Assembly (NCBI GenBank): GCA_018377235.1
Contig: JAGZZT010000013.1
Span: forward strand, 108,615-172,614
Length of the DNA: 64,000 nucleotides
DNA from: Clostridium sp.
Lineage (GTDB): Bacteria; Bacillota; Clostridia; Lachnospirales; Lachnospiraceae
Direction of reading: 5' to 3'
Within the stretch, counting starts at the first letter, position 1. Every line of letters begins with the position of its first letter. Positions 9,881 through 19,385 of the stretch are shown piece after piece. Made by a program: the position numbers and the translations under genes. The notes beneath the pieces are model-generated. The model was not told the origin of the DNA. It did not search any database and worked only from the letters and a program-made list of their open reading frames with translations.

Positions 9881-9959
9881 TCCCTGTCCCCTCTTTCATT
9901 CCGTTATGTTTTTTTTACAGTATCACAGGGAACTCAAAAGTTCAATCCTTGTACAGAAA

Positions 9960-9997
9960 ATAAGACAGAAAAGTCATATTTGACTATTCTGTCTTAT
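9960..9997 (-). terminator. Terminator downstream of tyrS
   Basis: An inverted repeat ATAAGACAGAA / TTCTGTCTTAT with inner complementarity, followed on the minus strand by a T-rich stretch, sits between the tyrS stop (10027) and the GGDEF gene start. Confidence 0.65.
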
Positions 9998-10026
9998 CTC
10001 CTTCACCGTTTTCTGTTTTTCTTTCC

Positions 10027-11250
10027 CTACTTCAGCACAACTTTCTTGAAGTTTTTCTTACCGCGTTTTACCACAATTCCATCGCCTGCAAACTGTTCTT
10101 TTGTGAAGGATGCCTTGATATCCTTTACCTGAACGCCATCTACGGCAACGCCGCCCTGCTCTACATTTCTTCTGGCCTCAGAACGGGAGGGAGCCAGTCC
10201 TGACTTCTGGAGAACAGAGAGAATATCAATAGCGCCGTCTGCAAAGTCCTCCTCAGAAAGTTCTGCCGTAGGCATATTCGCTGCATTTCCGCTGCTGAAC
10301 AGAGCCTTGGAAGCGTCCTTTGCCTTCTGAGCTTCCTCCTCACCGTGAACAAGAGCAGTCAGCTCATATGCCAGGATCTCCTTTGCCTCATTTAACTGGC
10401 TTCCCTCCCACTTGTCCATCTCATCAATCTGCTCCAAAGGCAGGAAGGTAAGCATACGCAGGCATTTTAACACATCGGCATCCGCTACGTTTCTCCAATA
10501 CTGGTAGAACTCAAACGGAGAAGTTTTGTTCGGATCCAGCCATACGGCGCCGGACTGTGTCTTACCCATCTTTTTGCCCTCAGAGTTTAACAGAAGAGTA
10601 ATTGTCATAGCATGGGCATCCTTGCCAAGCTTTCTTCTGATAAGCTCTGTTCCGCCTAACATATTGCTCCACTGATCGTCTCCGCCGAACTGCATATTGC
10701 AGCCATACTTCTGGAACAGCATATAGAAATCATAACTCTGCATGATCATGTAGTTAAACTCTAAGAAACTTAATCCCTTCTCCATTCTCTGCTTGTAGCA
10801 CTCAGCTGTCAGCATGCGGTTTACGGAAAAGTGAGGTCCTACCTCTCTTAAAAGCTCTACATAGTTCAATCCCAGCAGCCAGTCTGCATTGTTTACCATC
10901 AGAGCCTTTCCGTCAGAAAAGTCAATAAAACGGCTCATCTGCTTTTTAAAGCAGTCACAGTTATGCTGAATCATCTCCGGAGTCATCATGGATCTCATGT
11001 CCGTCCTTCCAGATGGATCGCCGATATATCCTGTTCCTCCTCCAATCAGGGCAATTGGCTTATTTCCTGCCATCTGAAGTCTCTTCATCAAGCACAGAGC
11101 CATGAAATGGCCTACATGAAGGCTGTCAGCCGTTGGGTCGAAGCCAATATAAAAGGTAGCCTTTCCCTCATTCACCATTTTTTTAATTTCTTCCTCATTT
11201 GTCACCTGGGCAATCAGGCCGCGGGCAACCAGTTCTTCATAAATCTGCAT
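10027..11250 (-). CDS. tyrS: Tyrosyl-tRNA synthetase
   Basis: A 407-residue class I aminoacyl-tRNA synthetase that charges tRNA-Tyr. The HIGH-type motif is HVGHF within [15 protein letters not shown], the KMSKS-type loop is KKMGKTQSG, and the C-terminus is an S4 RNA-binding domain ending [13 protein letters not shown]. The ATG at 11250 follows AAGGAG by seven bases; an open frame upstream to 11307 lies inside the T-box leader and is not coding. Expression is controlled by the T-box at 11271-11592. Confidence 0.96.
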   Translation of the reverse strand: MQIYEELVARGLIAQVTNEEEIKKMVNEGKATFYIGFDPTADSLHVGHFMALCLMKRLQMAGNKPIALIGGGTGYIGDPSGRTDMRSMMTPEMIQHNCDCFKKQMSRFIDFSDGKALMVNNADWLLGLNYVELLREVGPHFSVNRMLTAECYKQRMEKGLSFLEFNYMIMQSYDFYMLFQKYGCNMQFGGDDQWSNMLGGTELIRRKLGKDAHAMTITLLLNSEGKKMGKTQSGAVWLDPNKTSPFEFYQYWRNVADADVLKCLRMLTFLPLEQIDEMDKWEGSQLNEAKEILAYELTALVHGEEEAQKAKDASKALFSSGNAANMPTAELSEEDFADGAIDILSVLQKSGLAPSRSEARRNVEQGGVAVDGVQVKDIKASFTKEQFAGDGIVVKRGKKNFKKVVLK

Positions 11251-11270
11251 ATTTTTCTCCTTTTCCTGTG

Positions 11271-11592
11271 AAATAAAAAACTCCATCCTATGAATCATCA
11301 GATCCAAAGGACGGAGTTATAGTTCCGTGGTACCACCTTAGTTTAAAAAGACGCTTGCGCCTCTCTTCCTCAACGAGTACAGTCTCCTATACTCCTGCCG
11401 CTGTAACGTGCGGCAATCCCGCTGCAGCCTACACAGACAATCTTCTTTCTTCAGAATCATTCAGAAGCTTCTCCTTCGGTGCAGGGCTCCGAGATGTATT
11501 CGCAGATTCTTCCTCCAGGCGCCTCTCACCATCCGGCTGCTCTCTGTCTGGGGTATAAAACAGCTACTTCTTCCCGTCACTGCCTTCTATCA
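11271..11592 (-). ncRNA. T-box riboswitch (tyrosine) with terminator, upstream of tyrS
   Basis: On the minus strand the leader starts near 11592. It has an AGTA-type bulge near 11565, the specifier region GAATAC with UAC (Tyr) at 11496-11498, the CGAAGGAG motif near 11475, and the T-box GGTGGTACCACGG at about 11325-11338. The terminator stem (11280-11289 with 11308-11317, then TTTTTT) ends just before the tyrS ribosome binding site. Uncharged tRNA-Tyr should stabilise the antiterminator and turn tyrS on. It fills most of the 11251-11653 gap. Confidence 0.93.
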
Positions 11593-11653
11593 AATTTTAC
11601 TCCCTCATTGTACGTGGTTTCTACGGGAAAGTCAAGCCTGCAAATCAGGAATT

Positions 11654-13168
11654 TTAGGCAAATCCAATCATAACCGCAATAATTACTGCCGCGGAAGCGC
11701 AGACAAACAGGAGCGCCTGGAATTTAATCTGGAACTTCGCCCACTGTCCCCATTCCATCCTTGCAGCCGCCAGAGCGCCCAGAAGGCATCCAGAAGTAGG
11801 TACGATAAAATTAGTAAATGCGTCACCCAGCTGGAAGGCCAGAACTGCTACCTGTCTGGAAACTCCTACGATATCGGCTAACGGAGCCATAATCGGCATT
11901 GTGAGAGCCGCCTGTCCGGATCCAGAAACAACGAAGAAGTTAAATACAGACTGAAATACGTACATAAACCATGCGGAAATCATTGGCGGAAGCCCCTTCA
12001 TGCTTTCGCCGATAGTATGAAGAATCGTGTTTAAAACAGTTCCGTCTGTAGCGCTTGTGCCGCCTAACACCAGTATAATACCCTGCGCCATGCCGACACA
12101 GAGAGCGGCTCCCAAAAGGTCTGCAGCTCCCTTATCAAAGGATCTGGCAATATCATTTAACTCCATTCCGTTTAGCTTGAATACAACACCGATAATTCCT
12201 GCTACGAAGCCCATCACAAAAAACTGAGAGGCAATCTCCGGGATGTAGTAGCCCTTTGCAAGCACGCCCCAGATAGTCCAGACAACTGTTGCTAAAATTG
12301 TTAAAAGCACCAGTTTATGGCCCAGCGTAAACGGGAGATCCCCTCTGCCTTCTGCGCTGAACTCACTTCTATAGTAAGCGTCAGACTCATAGGCCACGGA
12401 CAGCCTTGGATTTTTCTTAATCCTGGATGCATAGCGCATGGTAAACACTATCGTCAGTCCAGTAAAGAACAGCCAGAGTACAATTCTAAAAGCCGCTCCT
12501 GACATAACCGGAATTCCGGCAATTCCCTGAGCTACCGCCAGACTGAACGGGTTCATCCAGGAGGTTCCAAAACCGATCTGCGTAGCCACATAGGAGCAGA
12601 CAACGCCTACCACTGCATCATAACCCATGGCCACAAACATGGGAACCAGAATCATGACAAAGGGAATAGCCTCCTCCCCCATGCCGAACACAGCTCCTCC
12701 CAGGGAGAACAGTGTAATGAGAATGGGAATCAGCAGTATTTCCCTTCCCTTCATAATGGCGATTACCTTCATAATGCCCGCATCTACTGCTCCCGTCCTG
12801 AGAACGATTCCAAAGGCTCCGCCGACTACCAGAATAAACGCGATGATTCCCACCGCCGTACCATTCTTATCGCCTACCGTCATTCCCTCAAACACAAAGT
12901 TTAAAATACCCTGACCGCCGAAATCCTCTGTTCCCCAGATTGGCGCTGCCTTGGTCACCTTATTTCCGTTTTCATCCAGAACATACTCAAAGCTGTCCGG
13001 ATCCAAAACGGTCTTCGTTTTCTCTACTCCATCCTGCATGTAAGTAATCTCTTTTTCCTGGTAAGTTCCCAAAGGAATAAAGAGAGTCATCAGAGCCGCC
13101 GCGCAGATTACCAGAAAAATGATAATATACGTATGAGGCATCTGAAATTTCTTCTTCTGTTTTTCCAT
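11654..13168 (-). CDS. YfcC family transporter
   Basis: A 504-residue polytopic membrane protein of the YfcC/DcuC-like ion-transporter group, related to C4-dicarboxylate and arginine/ornithine-type antiporters. It starts with a short basic segment and one span (YIIIFLVICAAALMTLFIPLG), followed by a periplasmic-type loop and about eleven more spans. GMGEEAIPFV and NFIVPTSGC are conserved-looking membrane motifs. The ATG at 13168 follows GAGGAG and is preferred over an upstream in-frame start at 13204 that overlaps iadA. It lies 25 bases after iadA in the same operon, so the likely cargo is a dipeptide, aspartate or a related amino acid. The substrate is inferred from context. Confidence 0.85.
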   Translation of the reverse strand: MEKQKKKFQMPHTYIIIFLVICAAALMTLFIPLGTYQEKEITYMQDGVEKTKTVLDPDSFEYVLDENGNKVTKAAPIWGTEDFGGQGILNFVFEGMTVGDKNGTAVGIIAFILVVGGAFGIVLRTGAVDAGIMKVIAIMKGREILLIPILITLFSLGGAVFGMGEEAIPFVMILVPMFVAMGYDAVVGVVCSYVATQIGFGTSWMNPFSLAVAQGIAGIPVMSGAAFRIVLWLFFTGLTIVFTMRYASRIKKNPRLSVAYESDAYYRSEFSAEGRGDLPFTLGHKLVLLTILATVVWTIWGVLAKGYYIPEIASQFFVMGFVAGIIGVVFKLNGMELNDIARSFDKGAADLLGAALCVGMAQGIILVLGGTSATDGTVLNTILHTIGESMKGLPPMISAWFMYVFQSVFNFFVVSGSGQAALTMPIMAPLADIVGVSRQVAVLAFQLGDAFTNFIVPTSGCLLGALAAARMEWGQWAKFQIKFQALLFVCASAAVIIAVMIGFA

Positions 13169-13193
13169 TTCACACTCTCCTCTTCTTAATTTC

Positions 13194-14366
13194 TTAATAT
13201 TCAAAGGTTCCCCGTTTTAACACCCGTTTTTCCGAAATCATCATCTGTCCCCTGGCTATAACGCTGTGAATTTCCAGCGTATCAGAATCAGCCAGTACCA
13301 GATCCGCGTCAGCATTCTCCTCAATTCTTCCTTTATTGGAAAGTTTCAGAAGAAAAGCTGGATTCGCAGTGACAGTCCGCAGAGCGTCTTCGAGAGACAC
13401 ACCGTCCTTTTTAACTGCGTCCCTCATCTCCCTGTAAATAGAAGAAACCTTCCCCACTCCCAGATGCAGGAAGTTTCCCTCTCTGTCAAAAACAGGAAGG
13501 CTGCCCTGGCCATCGGAGGAAAATGTCACATGATCCGCAGGTACGCCTGCATCAAGAGCCATCTTAAGCCCTGTGCTGGCCTTCACCTCCTCCGGATCCA
13601 GGAAATCCGGATCTGAACTGGTGGTCAGATCAATGTATCCACCCATGTTCTTCGCATAGTCAATTCCGTCCTCCATCAGCTTTTGGCTTCTGTTAATATG
13701 CGTTGGAAGCATATTGGAGGCCGGGATCTGCGTCTCTGTAAGCACATACCGGAGGTAGGAAAGCTGCTCCTTTCCGTCACCCAGATGAATGTTCACAAGC
13801 CCTGCCTTGCCTGAGAGAATACCGCCCACTCTGGTATCAGCCACAATTTTTGCAAACTCCTCCTTCGACGGCTGGGATGAACGGTGATCCGATATGGCAA
13901 TTTCCCCCGTTCCTACCACCTTATCAATGAGAATCAGATCGTCCATGACATTTCCCGTCAGCGTCCGCACAGGAACCTGATAGGAGCCCGTATAAATATA
14001 CGCAGAAATTCCTTCCTCCTCCAGACCTCTGGCCTTAGCAATAAGATTTGTCATTGTTCTGGTAGTGCCATCTGTGCCGAGGCAGCCCACAATGGTGGTA
14101 ACTCCCCCCTCCAGGGCATCGCTGAGCATCAGTTCCGGCGTTCTCGTCCTGTAACCGCCCTCTCCGCCTCCGCCCAGAATATGGACATGGGCGTCAATCA
14201 GGCCCGGCATCAGCGTTTTTCCCTCTCCGTCAATCACCTCTACTCCGTAGGTCTCCTCTGCTGGCAGGTTATCCCCGATTTTTAAAATCTTCGTTCCCCC
14301 TATCAGCACATCCTGGATTCCCATATCCTGAGGCGCGAACACATGAGCTCCTTTTATTAAAATCAT
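13194..14366 (-). CDS. iadA: Isoaspartyl dipeptidase (beta-aspartyl-peptidase)
   Basis: A 390-residue binuclear metal amidohydrolase that cleaves beta-aspartyl dipeptides from damaged or isomerised proteins. The metal-binding DAHVHILGGGGEGG is intact, as is the family-specific RTRTPELMLSDALEGGVTT. ISDHRSSQPS and the late FSSDGQGSLP add further active-site positions. Length equals E. coli IadA (390). It is followed by the YfcC transporter and preceded, 63 bases away, by pcp on the same strand, a grouping for salvage of peptides that normal peptidases cannot cut. Confidence 0.95.
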   Translation of the reverse strand: MILIKGAHVFAPQDMGIQDVLIGGTKILKIGDNLPAEETYGVEVIDGEGKTLMPGLIDAHVHILGGGGEGGYRTRTPELMLSDALEGGVTTIVGCLGTDGTTRTMTNLIAKARGLEEEGISAYIYTGSYQVPVRTLTGNVMDDLILIDKVVGTGEIAISDHRSSQPSKEEFAKIVADTRVGGILSGKAGLVNIHLGDGKEQLSYLRYVLTETQIPASNMLPTHINRSQKLMEDGIDYAKNMGGYIDLTTSSDPDFLDPEEVKASTGLKMALDAGVPADHVTFSSDGQGSLPVFDREGNFLHLGVGKVSSIYREMRDAVKKDGVSLEDALRTVTANPAFLLKLSNKGRIEENADADLVLADSDTLEIHSVIARGQMMISEKRVLKRGTFEY

Positions 14367-14429
14367 CTGGCAGTTTCCTTTCTATTTTAAAATAAAGTCC
14401 ATCCCTGCAGACTGCACTTTTCCTATCCA

Positions 14430-15089
14430 TTAAAAAATAGTGCCTGCAGACTCCTGTAAATCGCCATTCTCTCCGTCCTCCATCAGCGCCCTGGCGGCTT
14501 CCTCTGCTGACGCAGTCAGAGACTCTGAGATCATTTTTCTCGTCATAAAGGGCTGTCCCGCCATAGCTTCCACCATGGTCTCATCATAAGGCACATGGAT
14601 AAAGCAGCATTTCATGGAACGGTATCTGCGCGAAGCCAGATAAAGTCCCGTATACAACGCCGCGTTGCACACGAAAGTTCCTGCCGAATAGGATACACAG
14701 GCGGCAATACCTCTGTCTTCTATTGCCTTTGCCATACGCTTAACTGGAAGCGTCGAAAAATAAGCCGTATCGCCATCAGGACGAACCGGCATATCGAAGG
14801 GCTGAAAACCATCATTGTCCGGTATCCTCGCCTCCATCAGATTAATTCCTACCCGTTCCACGCTCACTCTTTCCTCTCCTCCGGCCAGTCCCACACAGAT
14901 CAGTCCGTCCGGCAGCTCCTTTTCTATGGCATTCTCCAAAGGAGCAGAAAAGCGCTGAAAGGAAACCGGCAGCTTAAGCTTTACAAGCTGCACACCCTCT
15001 ATCTCATCCGGCAGAGCTTTCACTGCATCCCAGGACGGATTGGATCGATGGGAGCCAAAGGGTTCAAATCCAGTCACTAAAATTTTCAT
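14430..15089 (-). CDS. pcp: Pyrrolidone-carboxylate peptidase (pyroglutamyl peptidase I)
   Basis: A 219-residue cytoplasmic cysteine peptidase (C15) that removes N-terminal pyroglutamate from peptides. It starts with KILVTGFEPFG. The catalytic triad is seen as Glu in VERVGINLMEAR, Cys in SAGTFVCNAALY and His in CFIHVPYDE. Length is normal. It is the first gene of the pcp-iadA-yfcC unit, with a likely promoter at 15165-15193. Confidence 0.95.
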   Translation of the reverse strand: MKILVTGFEPFGSHRSNPSWDAVKALPDEIEGVQLVKLKLPVSFQRFSAPLENAIEKELPDGLICVGLAGGEERVSVERVGINLMEARIPDNDGFQPFDMPVRPDGDTAYFSTLPVKRMAKAIEDRGIAACVSYSAGTFVCNAALYTGLYLASRRYRSMKCCFIHVPYDETMVEAMAGQPFMTRKMISESLTASAEEAARALMEDGENGDLQESAGTIF

Positions 15090-15164
15090 CTTTTCCTCCC
15101 TGTGTGAAAAGTTTGAGCCTTAAAATCAGCGGGCTTAAACCTGTTTTACCGATAATCCCAGAGT

Positions 15165-15193
15165 ATTCTAACACAGAGCACAGAAAAAGTCAT
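15165..15193 (-). promoter_or_regulatory. Putative promoter of the pcp-iadA-YfcC unit
   Basis: On the minus strand ATGACT (15188-15193), a 17-base spacer and TAGAAT (15165-15170) stand about 75 bases upstream of pcp. The -35 match is modest. The remaining part of the 15090-15385 gap is AT-rich and holds the divergent tRNA-Leu promoter. Confidence 0.45.
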
Positions 15194-15345
15194 GCCTTTT
15201 CGTAAATTTATTCATGGATTTTTTATAAATATGTAAGTTCAGACAAAAGGATCAAATAAAAAGGGCAAACAGCTGCATTTTCTATTTACTCTACACATCA
15301 TCAGACAGGGCATAAAGTTTTCCTTTCCTTCTCTCTGCAGAGTCA

Positions 15346-15374
15346 TTGACATTTTCCTCCGCCTCCCGTATAAT
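15346..15374 (+). promoter_or_regulatory. Consensus sigma-A promoter of tRNA-Leu
   Basis: A perfect TTGACA (15346-15351), a 17-base spacer and a perfect TATAAT (15369-15374) end 11 bases before the tRNA gene, as expected for a strong stable-RNA promoter. Confidence 0.85.
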
Positions 15375-15385
15375 AAAGTAGTCTT

Positions 15386-15465
15386 GCGGGTATGGCGGAA
15401 TTGGCAGACGCGCCAGATTTAGGTTCTGGTGGGAGACCGTGCAGGTTCAAGTCCTGTTACCCGCA
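15386..15465 (+). tRNA. tRNA-Leu (UAG)
   Basis: A class II tRNA of 80 bases without encoded CCA. The acceptor GCGGGTA pairs with TACCCGC. The anticodon loop ATTTAGG carries TAG for CUN leucine codons, followed by a long variable arm. The T-arm contains GGTTCAAGTCC. It stands alone with its own promoter and terminator. Confidence 0.95.
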
Positions 15466-15466
15466 T

Positions 15467-15516
15467 AAAAAAACCATTGTAAATCCTGATTCTCTGAGGA
15501 TTACAATGGTTTTTTG
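15467..15516. terminator. Bidirectional terminator between tRNA-Leu and the EutH-like gene
   Basis: AACCATTGTAAATCCT pairs with AGGATTACAATGGTT. Runs of A on the left and T on the right allow termination from both the tRNA side and the minus-strand EutH-like operon. Confidence 0.8.
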
Positions 15517-15534
15517 TCTTTTAATAATCTGTTT

Positions 15535-16702
15535 CTATACACTGACGCTGTTCTGATACAGCTGTTTATCCTGGCAGGCGAACAGCCTTGGCATAACAGC
15601 CATGGCCAGACATAACGCCGTTACGCCTCCCACCAGTTTTCCAGTCATTACCGCAGCGCACAGTTCTGGAGCCACCTGTCCCGTATACGCCATGTGATCT
15701 CCCAGCGCGCACCCGGCAGACACAAGAAATGCAACGTTCAAAAAGCGTCCTCTCTCGTCCATATCATGGAGCAGCATAATTGCGGCCAGTGAATTCGCCA
15801 GCGACAGAATCAGAGCGGAAACGCCGCAGCTGTTGGTGTGAAAAAAGCCGCCTGCCCTTTCTATGGATTTTCCAAATACTTTGCAGATGACTGCAATCGC
15901 CGGAAATGCCCCTGCCAGAAATATGGATATGTTTCCTATAATCGGAAACGCCTCCTCCAGTTTTCCCGTTCCGGGAACCAGCTGGATTCCTAAAAAGCTG
16001 TCTGCCGCTCCCAGAAGAAGTCCCAAAATCGCTACGGACGTCATCAGTTTTCCAAATCCCGAAAATATGCGGATAATTTTGTCCCGCAAAATCAGAAGAG
16101 ACGCCAGAATCGCCAGGGATACGAAAAGAACCGGCACTGTATTTTTCACAACCAGCGCTGTGGGGAATCCGGCTGCTGTCCCCCCCGATAAAACAGCCGA
16201 GAGGCACAGTTGCCAATCCGCACAGCAGGCCATAAATTACCGGAGGCCGCTCTTCTTTCCTGGTCAGAATCATCAGAGACGGAATTACAAGCATCACAGT
16301 CGTTCCCAGCATGGATCCTACAATCAGGCCGTTAAACAGGCCGGCCTCCGCAGAATCGGCCAGCTCCATGGCAAGAACAGCTCCTCCTGCATCGTTGGCA
16401 AGAAACATTCCTGCCACCACAGAGGGATCCAGCCCGGCCAGACGGCAAAGAGGAGACAGCCCCATCTCCAGAAGCCGGGCCAGTACCGGAGCCAGTACCA
16501 TAAAACCCGCCATGCAAAAAGTCAGATGTCCGCTGGTTAAAATTCCTTCTTCAAATTCATTTTTTATTCCAAAGCGCCCGTCTAATATGTAATCAGCTGC
16601 TCCCAGAACCAGAAAGCACACCATTACCATATTGATTATCTGTGTTAATTCCATTTTCCCAAGACCTGGATTTCCTTCCCAATCCAGTTCCTCCGTTACC
16701 AT
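15535..16702 (-). pseudogene. EutH-like permease, frameshifted at a G7 tract
   Basis: Two overlapping frames (16702-15764 and 16233-15535) together encode about 388 residues of an EutH-type permease of ten or so membrane spans. The first frame is good through PLGCFIGG, then turns into nonsense (DSSRIPHSAG). The second takes over with TAAGFPTALVVKNTVPV. The break is a run of seven G on the minus strand (forward 16180-16186); six would restore the frame. EutH proteins carry ethanolamine, but no other eut gene is near. As the last gene of a peptidase/amidohydrolase operon it may carry another small amine or amino acid. The start may be the ATG at 16654 instead. Slippage, true decay or read error are all possible. 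Confidence 0.75.
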
Positions 16703-16710
16703 TTATTTTC

Positions 16711-17415
16711 TTACTTCCGCTCCGTTACAGTCACGATTCCCTTTTTATAGAAGATTCTGGCTATTCCGATTACTACTGGAATAGAGAACAGCAGCACATA
16801 TCCCTGTTTTGGAATTAAAGCCGGAAATACCAGGAATAAAATGATCATCAGCGCCAGCAGCGTCATACTTAATTTCATTTTTCCATGAATCACATAGGAA
16901 CCTGCGTTTTTATTGAGGAAGAATGCAGTAGCCATGCTTCCAAACAGAGCCGGCATTACATACTTTGTAGCTGTAGTAACAGCCGGAGATGTTAATACTG
17001 GCTGAAGGGGAACTAAGAGCAGCACGCCTAAGGCTACAATTACCGTGGTAACAATACCGGAAATGCACATAGCGCAGGTAGCTATAACCTCTCCCAGCTC
17101 TGTACCGGAGCTGGCATTAACCCTCTCCATAGCGCTCATGGCGCAGGGAAACTTAATATTTGAAACATTTCCCATAATAGCTGCAATATATCCTGCAGAA
17201 CCTGTAATCGGAGTAAAGCTGATTACCTCTGACAGGGCGCTGGGAATGTACATGGCCAGCAGCGGACCAGCTGTAGCCAGTACGCTGGCTAACGTAGGCC
17301 AGATATCATATACAGTGCAGACAACAGCGGGGATTCCAAGCATAACAGCCATGGAAATCACTGTGACAATCCGGCCAAGTGTGTGGGTGCGGTTCATATA
17401 TTCGCTCATCTTCAT
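16711..17415 (-). CDS. Unnamed polytopic membrane protein paired with DUF5058-like protein
   Basis: A 234-residue, very hydrophobic protein with about six or seven spans (for example IVTVISMAVMLGIPAVVC and IVTTVIVALGVLLLVPL) and a basic C-terminus. I do not recognise a named family. GSAGYIAAIMGNVSNIKFP is a glycine-rich, polar-containing membrane segment that could line a transport path. It lies 18 bases downstream of the DUF5058-like gene and 8 bases upstream of the EutH-like gene. The tight spacing suggests a two-subunit transporter or channel working with the nearby hydrolases. Confidence 0.7.
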   Translation of the reverse strand: MKMSEYMNRTHTLGRIVTVISMAVMLGIPAVVCTVYDIWPTLASVLATAGPLLAMYIPSALSEVISFTPITGSAGYIAAIMGNVSNIKFPCAMSAMERVNASSGTELGEVIATCAMCISGIVTTVIVALGVLLLVPLQPVLTSPAVTTATKYVMPALFGSMATAFFLNKNAGSYVIHGKMKLSMTLLALMIILFLVFPALIPKQGYVLLFSIPVVIGIARIFYKKGIVTVTERK

Positions 17416-17433
17416 AATGCAAACTCTCTCCTT

Positions 17434-18153
17434 TTATCCCAGAATATTTGTAAAAAGCACGGAAGAAGCCATTCCGATAATTAAAGCTGCTGACATGATA
17501 TAGTCATTCAGCCACCGGATATTCTTCTTCTCAGCCAGCCAGGAAAGTCCCACAGTAATCGCTGCGCTCACAGCAAAAACAAGAACTGGAATCACGCCTG
17601 AAATCAGCTGAACAGAGCTGAAAGTTGTCATCATGGCCAGGGTAAAACAGGAAATGGCAAGAGCACCCCAGGCGCCGCCTTTAGCTGTAAATGCGTTCGC
17701 AGTCATGCAGATTCGCTTCGTCAGGAAAATATTGCAGACCATTCCCGCCATAATGCTCACGCTCATAACGAACAGAATCGTTCCCAGGGCTGATGGATCG
17801 TCTGCTGCCGCAAAAGCAGACAGGCTTTCATAGCCAGTTCCTATGGCAGCTAAATCCGCCGCCATCAGCTCGTACTGCAGAGAACCTACTACAGACAGAC
17901 GGAACCAGGGCCATGGTGTTCCTAAAAGAGGCGCCAGTGAAAAAAGTCCGATAATAACCGCGATTGACGGAACAATCGAAAAGACAGCGCAGCCGCGCAT
18001 GGCCTTGTTCAGCTCGTCCTTGTCTACTCCCAGCTCCAGAGCTCTTTTTCTCGCTCTGATAAAGAACGTGATACAGATACATAAAACCACTGCAATTCCC
18101 GCAAAAACCAGCCCATACAGCAGAGGGCTGTTTAAAATCTCCATTGTTGACAT
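17434..18153 (-). CDS. DUF5058-like membrane protein
   Basis: A 239-residue protein with about six membrane spans. After the first span comes a basic loop (IRARKRALELGVDKDELNKAMR), then GCAVFSIVPSIAVIIGLFSLAPLLGTPWPWFRLS; this pattern resembles the DUF5058 family, whose function is unknown. It lies 11 bases after the M20 amidohydrolase gene and 18 bases before a second membrane protein. The constant pairing of two hydrophobic genes with an amidohydrolase suggests uptake of an acylated or conjugated amino acid. The family name is from memory and not tested. Confidence 0.65.
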   Translation of the reverse strand: MSTMEILNSPLLYGLVFAGIAVVLCICITFFIRARKRALELGVDKDELNKAMRGCAVFSIVPSIAVIIGLFSLAPLLGTPWPWFRLSVVGSLQYELMAADLAAIGTGYESLSAFAAADDPSALGTILFVMSVSIMAGMVCNIFLTKRICMTANAFTAKGGAWGALAISCFTLAMMTTFSSVQLISGVIPVLVFAVSAAITVGLSWLAEKKNIRWLNDYIMSAALIIGMASSVLFTNILG

Positions 18154-18164
18154 ATGCTTTCCTC

Positions 18165-19379
18165 CTAATCCATTGTGTTCAGATAATTTAATGCCATATT
18201 TATATGGAATAATGATCCATAGGGAAGTGTTTTCAGAGAAATGTGGAAGCCTGGATTGTGCAGCGCAGCCGGCTCGTCCTCAGGCATGGCTCCCAGCCAT
18301 CCCATACCGCCTGGAACCTCCTGGAAATAATACCCCGCGTCCTCAGATCCCATCATAGGTTCTTCTAAAGCCACTGCATTCTCTTCCCCAAAACACATTT
18401 CAGCGGTCTCCATCATTTTTGAAGAGATCTCCACAGAATTGACGGCCGGAGCATATCCCTCTATCCTCGTCACCTGAGCGCTGCAGCGGTGGGCTTTACA
18501 TATTCCGTCTGCTATCTCTTCTAAACGGCTGAATACGAAATTTCTTGTTTCATTGCTGAAAGTTCTCAGACCTCCCGTTATTACAGCTGAGTCCGGAATC
18601 GCATTCCATGCCTCTCCTGACCGTATTGTGCCAATGGACAGGGAACAGGAACTTAAAGCTGACAGCTCTCTGGCTGGAAACGCATTGACAGCTGAAATCA
18701 GCGCCGCTAATGCTCCTGTGGGATCTACTGCGTTTTCCGGAGCGGAACCATGTCCGCCTTTTCCCTGAATTTTAATTTCAAAAATATCACTGGAGGCTGC
18801 AAAGCGCTCTCTCGGAATATAGATGCTTCCCACCGGATACAGTGGATTCACATGTAAGGCAAAGCAGGCGTCTACTCCTTCTAAAGCGCCGAACGCTATC
18901 ATGCTGGCCGCTCCTCCCTTTGCGCTTCCGCCCTCTTTCCCGATTTCTTCCATTGTCTCCATGGAAACGCCTTCCTCTGCCGGCTGGAAAATCAGGCGAA
19001 CCCTTCCCTGTATTATTTCACGATGTCCGGCCAGATATCTGGCTGCCCCCAGAAGCATGGCTGTATGGGCGTCATGGCCGCAGGCGTGCATCTTTCCTGC
19101 ATGTTCTGAGCGGTATTCGCCTTCCCATTTTTCTTCAATAGGCAGAGCGTCGATATCTGCCCGGATTGCCACTGTTTTTCCCGGTTTTGTCCCCTTGATA
19201 TCTGCAATTATGCCAGTTCTTGCAGCTTTTCTTCCCTCAATTCCATATGACGTCAGCTTTTCCATAATAAACTCCGACGTCATTCTCTCCTGGAAGCCAA
19301 GCTCCGGATGGCGGTGCAGATATTTATAGTTTTCTTCCAGCTCCTGAAACAGTGGCTCCAGCTCTTCCATCTTCACCAT
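18165..19379 (-). CDS. M20 family metallo-amidohydrolase
   Basis: A 404-residue cytoplasmic enzyme of the M20D group (N-acyl amino acid or indole-acetyl amino acid hydrolases). Metal-binding and catalytic motifs are visible: AIRADIDALPIEE, MHACGHDAHTAMLLGAAR with the Cys ligand, IFQPAEEG with the catalytic Glu, and GKGGHGSAPENAVDP at the lid domain. Length is usual (about 390-400). It is the second gene of the C26-M20-DUF5058 operon, 6 bases after the C26 gene. It probably removes an acyl group from an imported amino acid; the real substrate is unknown. Confidence 0.92.
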   Translation of the reverse strand: MVKMEELEPLFQELEENYKYLHRHPELGFQERMTSEFIMEKLTSYGIEGRKAARTGIIADIKGTKPGKTVAIRADIDALPIEEKWEGEYRSEHAGKMHACGHDAHTAMLLGAARYLAGHREIIQGRVRLIFQPAEEGVSMETMEEIGKEGGSAKGGAASMIAFGALEGVDACFALHVNPLYPVGSIYIPRERFAASSDIFEIKIQGKGGHGSAPENAVDPTGALAALISAVNAFPARELSALSSCSLSIGTIRSGEAWNAIPDSAVITGGLRTFSNETRNFVFSRLEEIADGICKAHRCSAQVTRIEGYAPAVNSVEISSKMMETAEMCFGEENAVALEEPMMGSEDAGYYFQEVPGGMGWLGAMPEDEPAALHNPGFHISLKTLPYGSLFHINMALNYLNTMD

Positions 19380-19385
19380 TTTGTT

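Noticed and set aside
15535..16702. Ethanolamine utilisation locus
   Set aside because: Only a EutH-like permease is present, frameshifted, and no eutABC, ammonia-lyase or microcompartment gene is found nearby.
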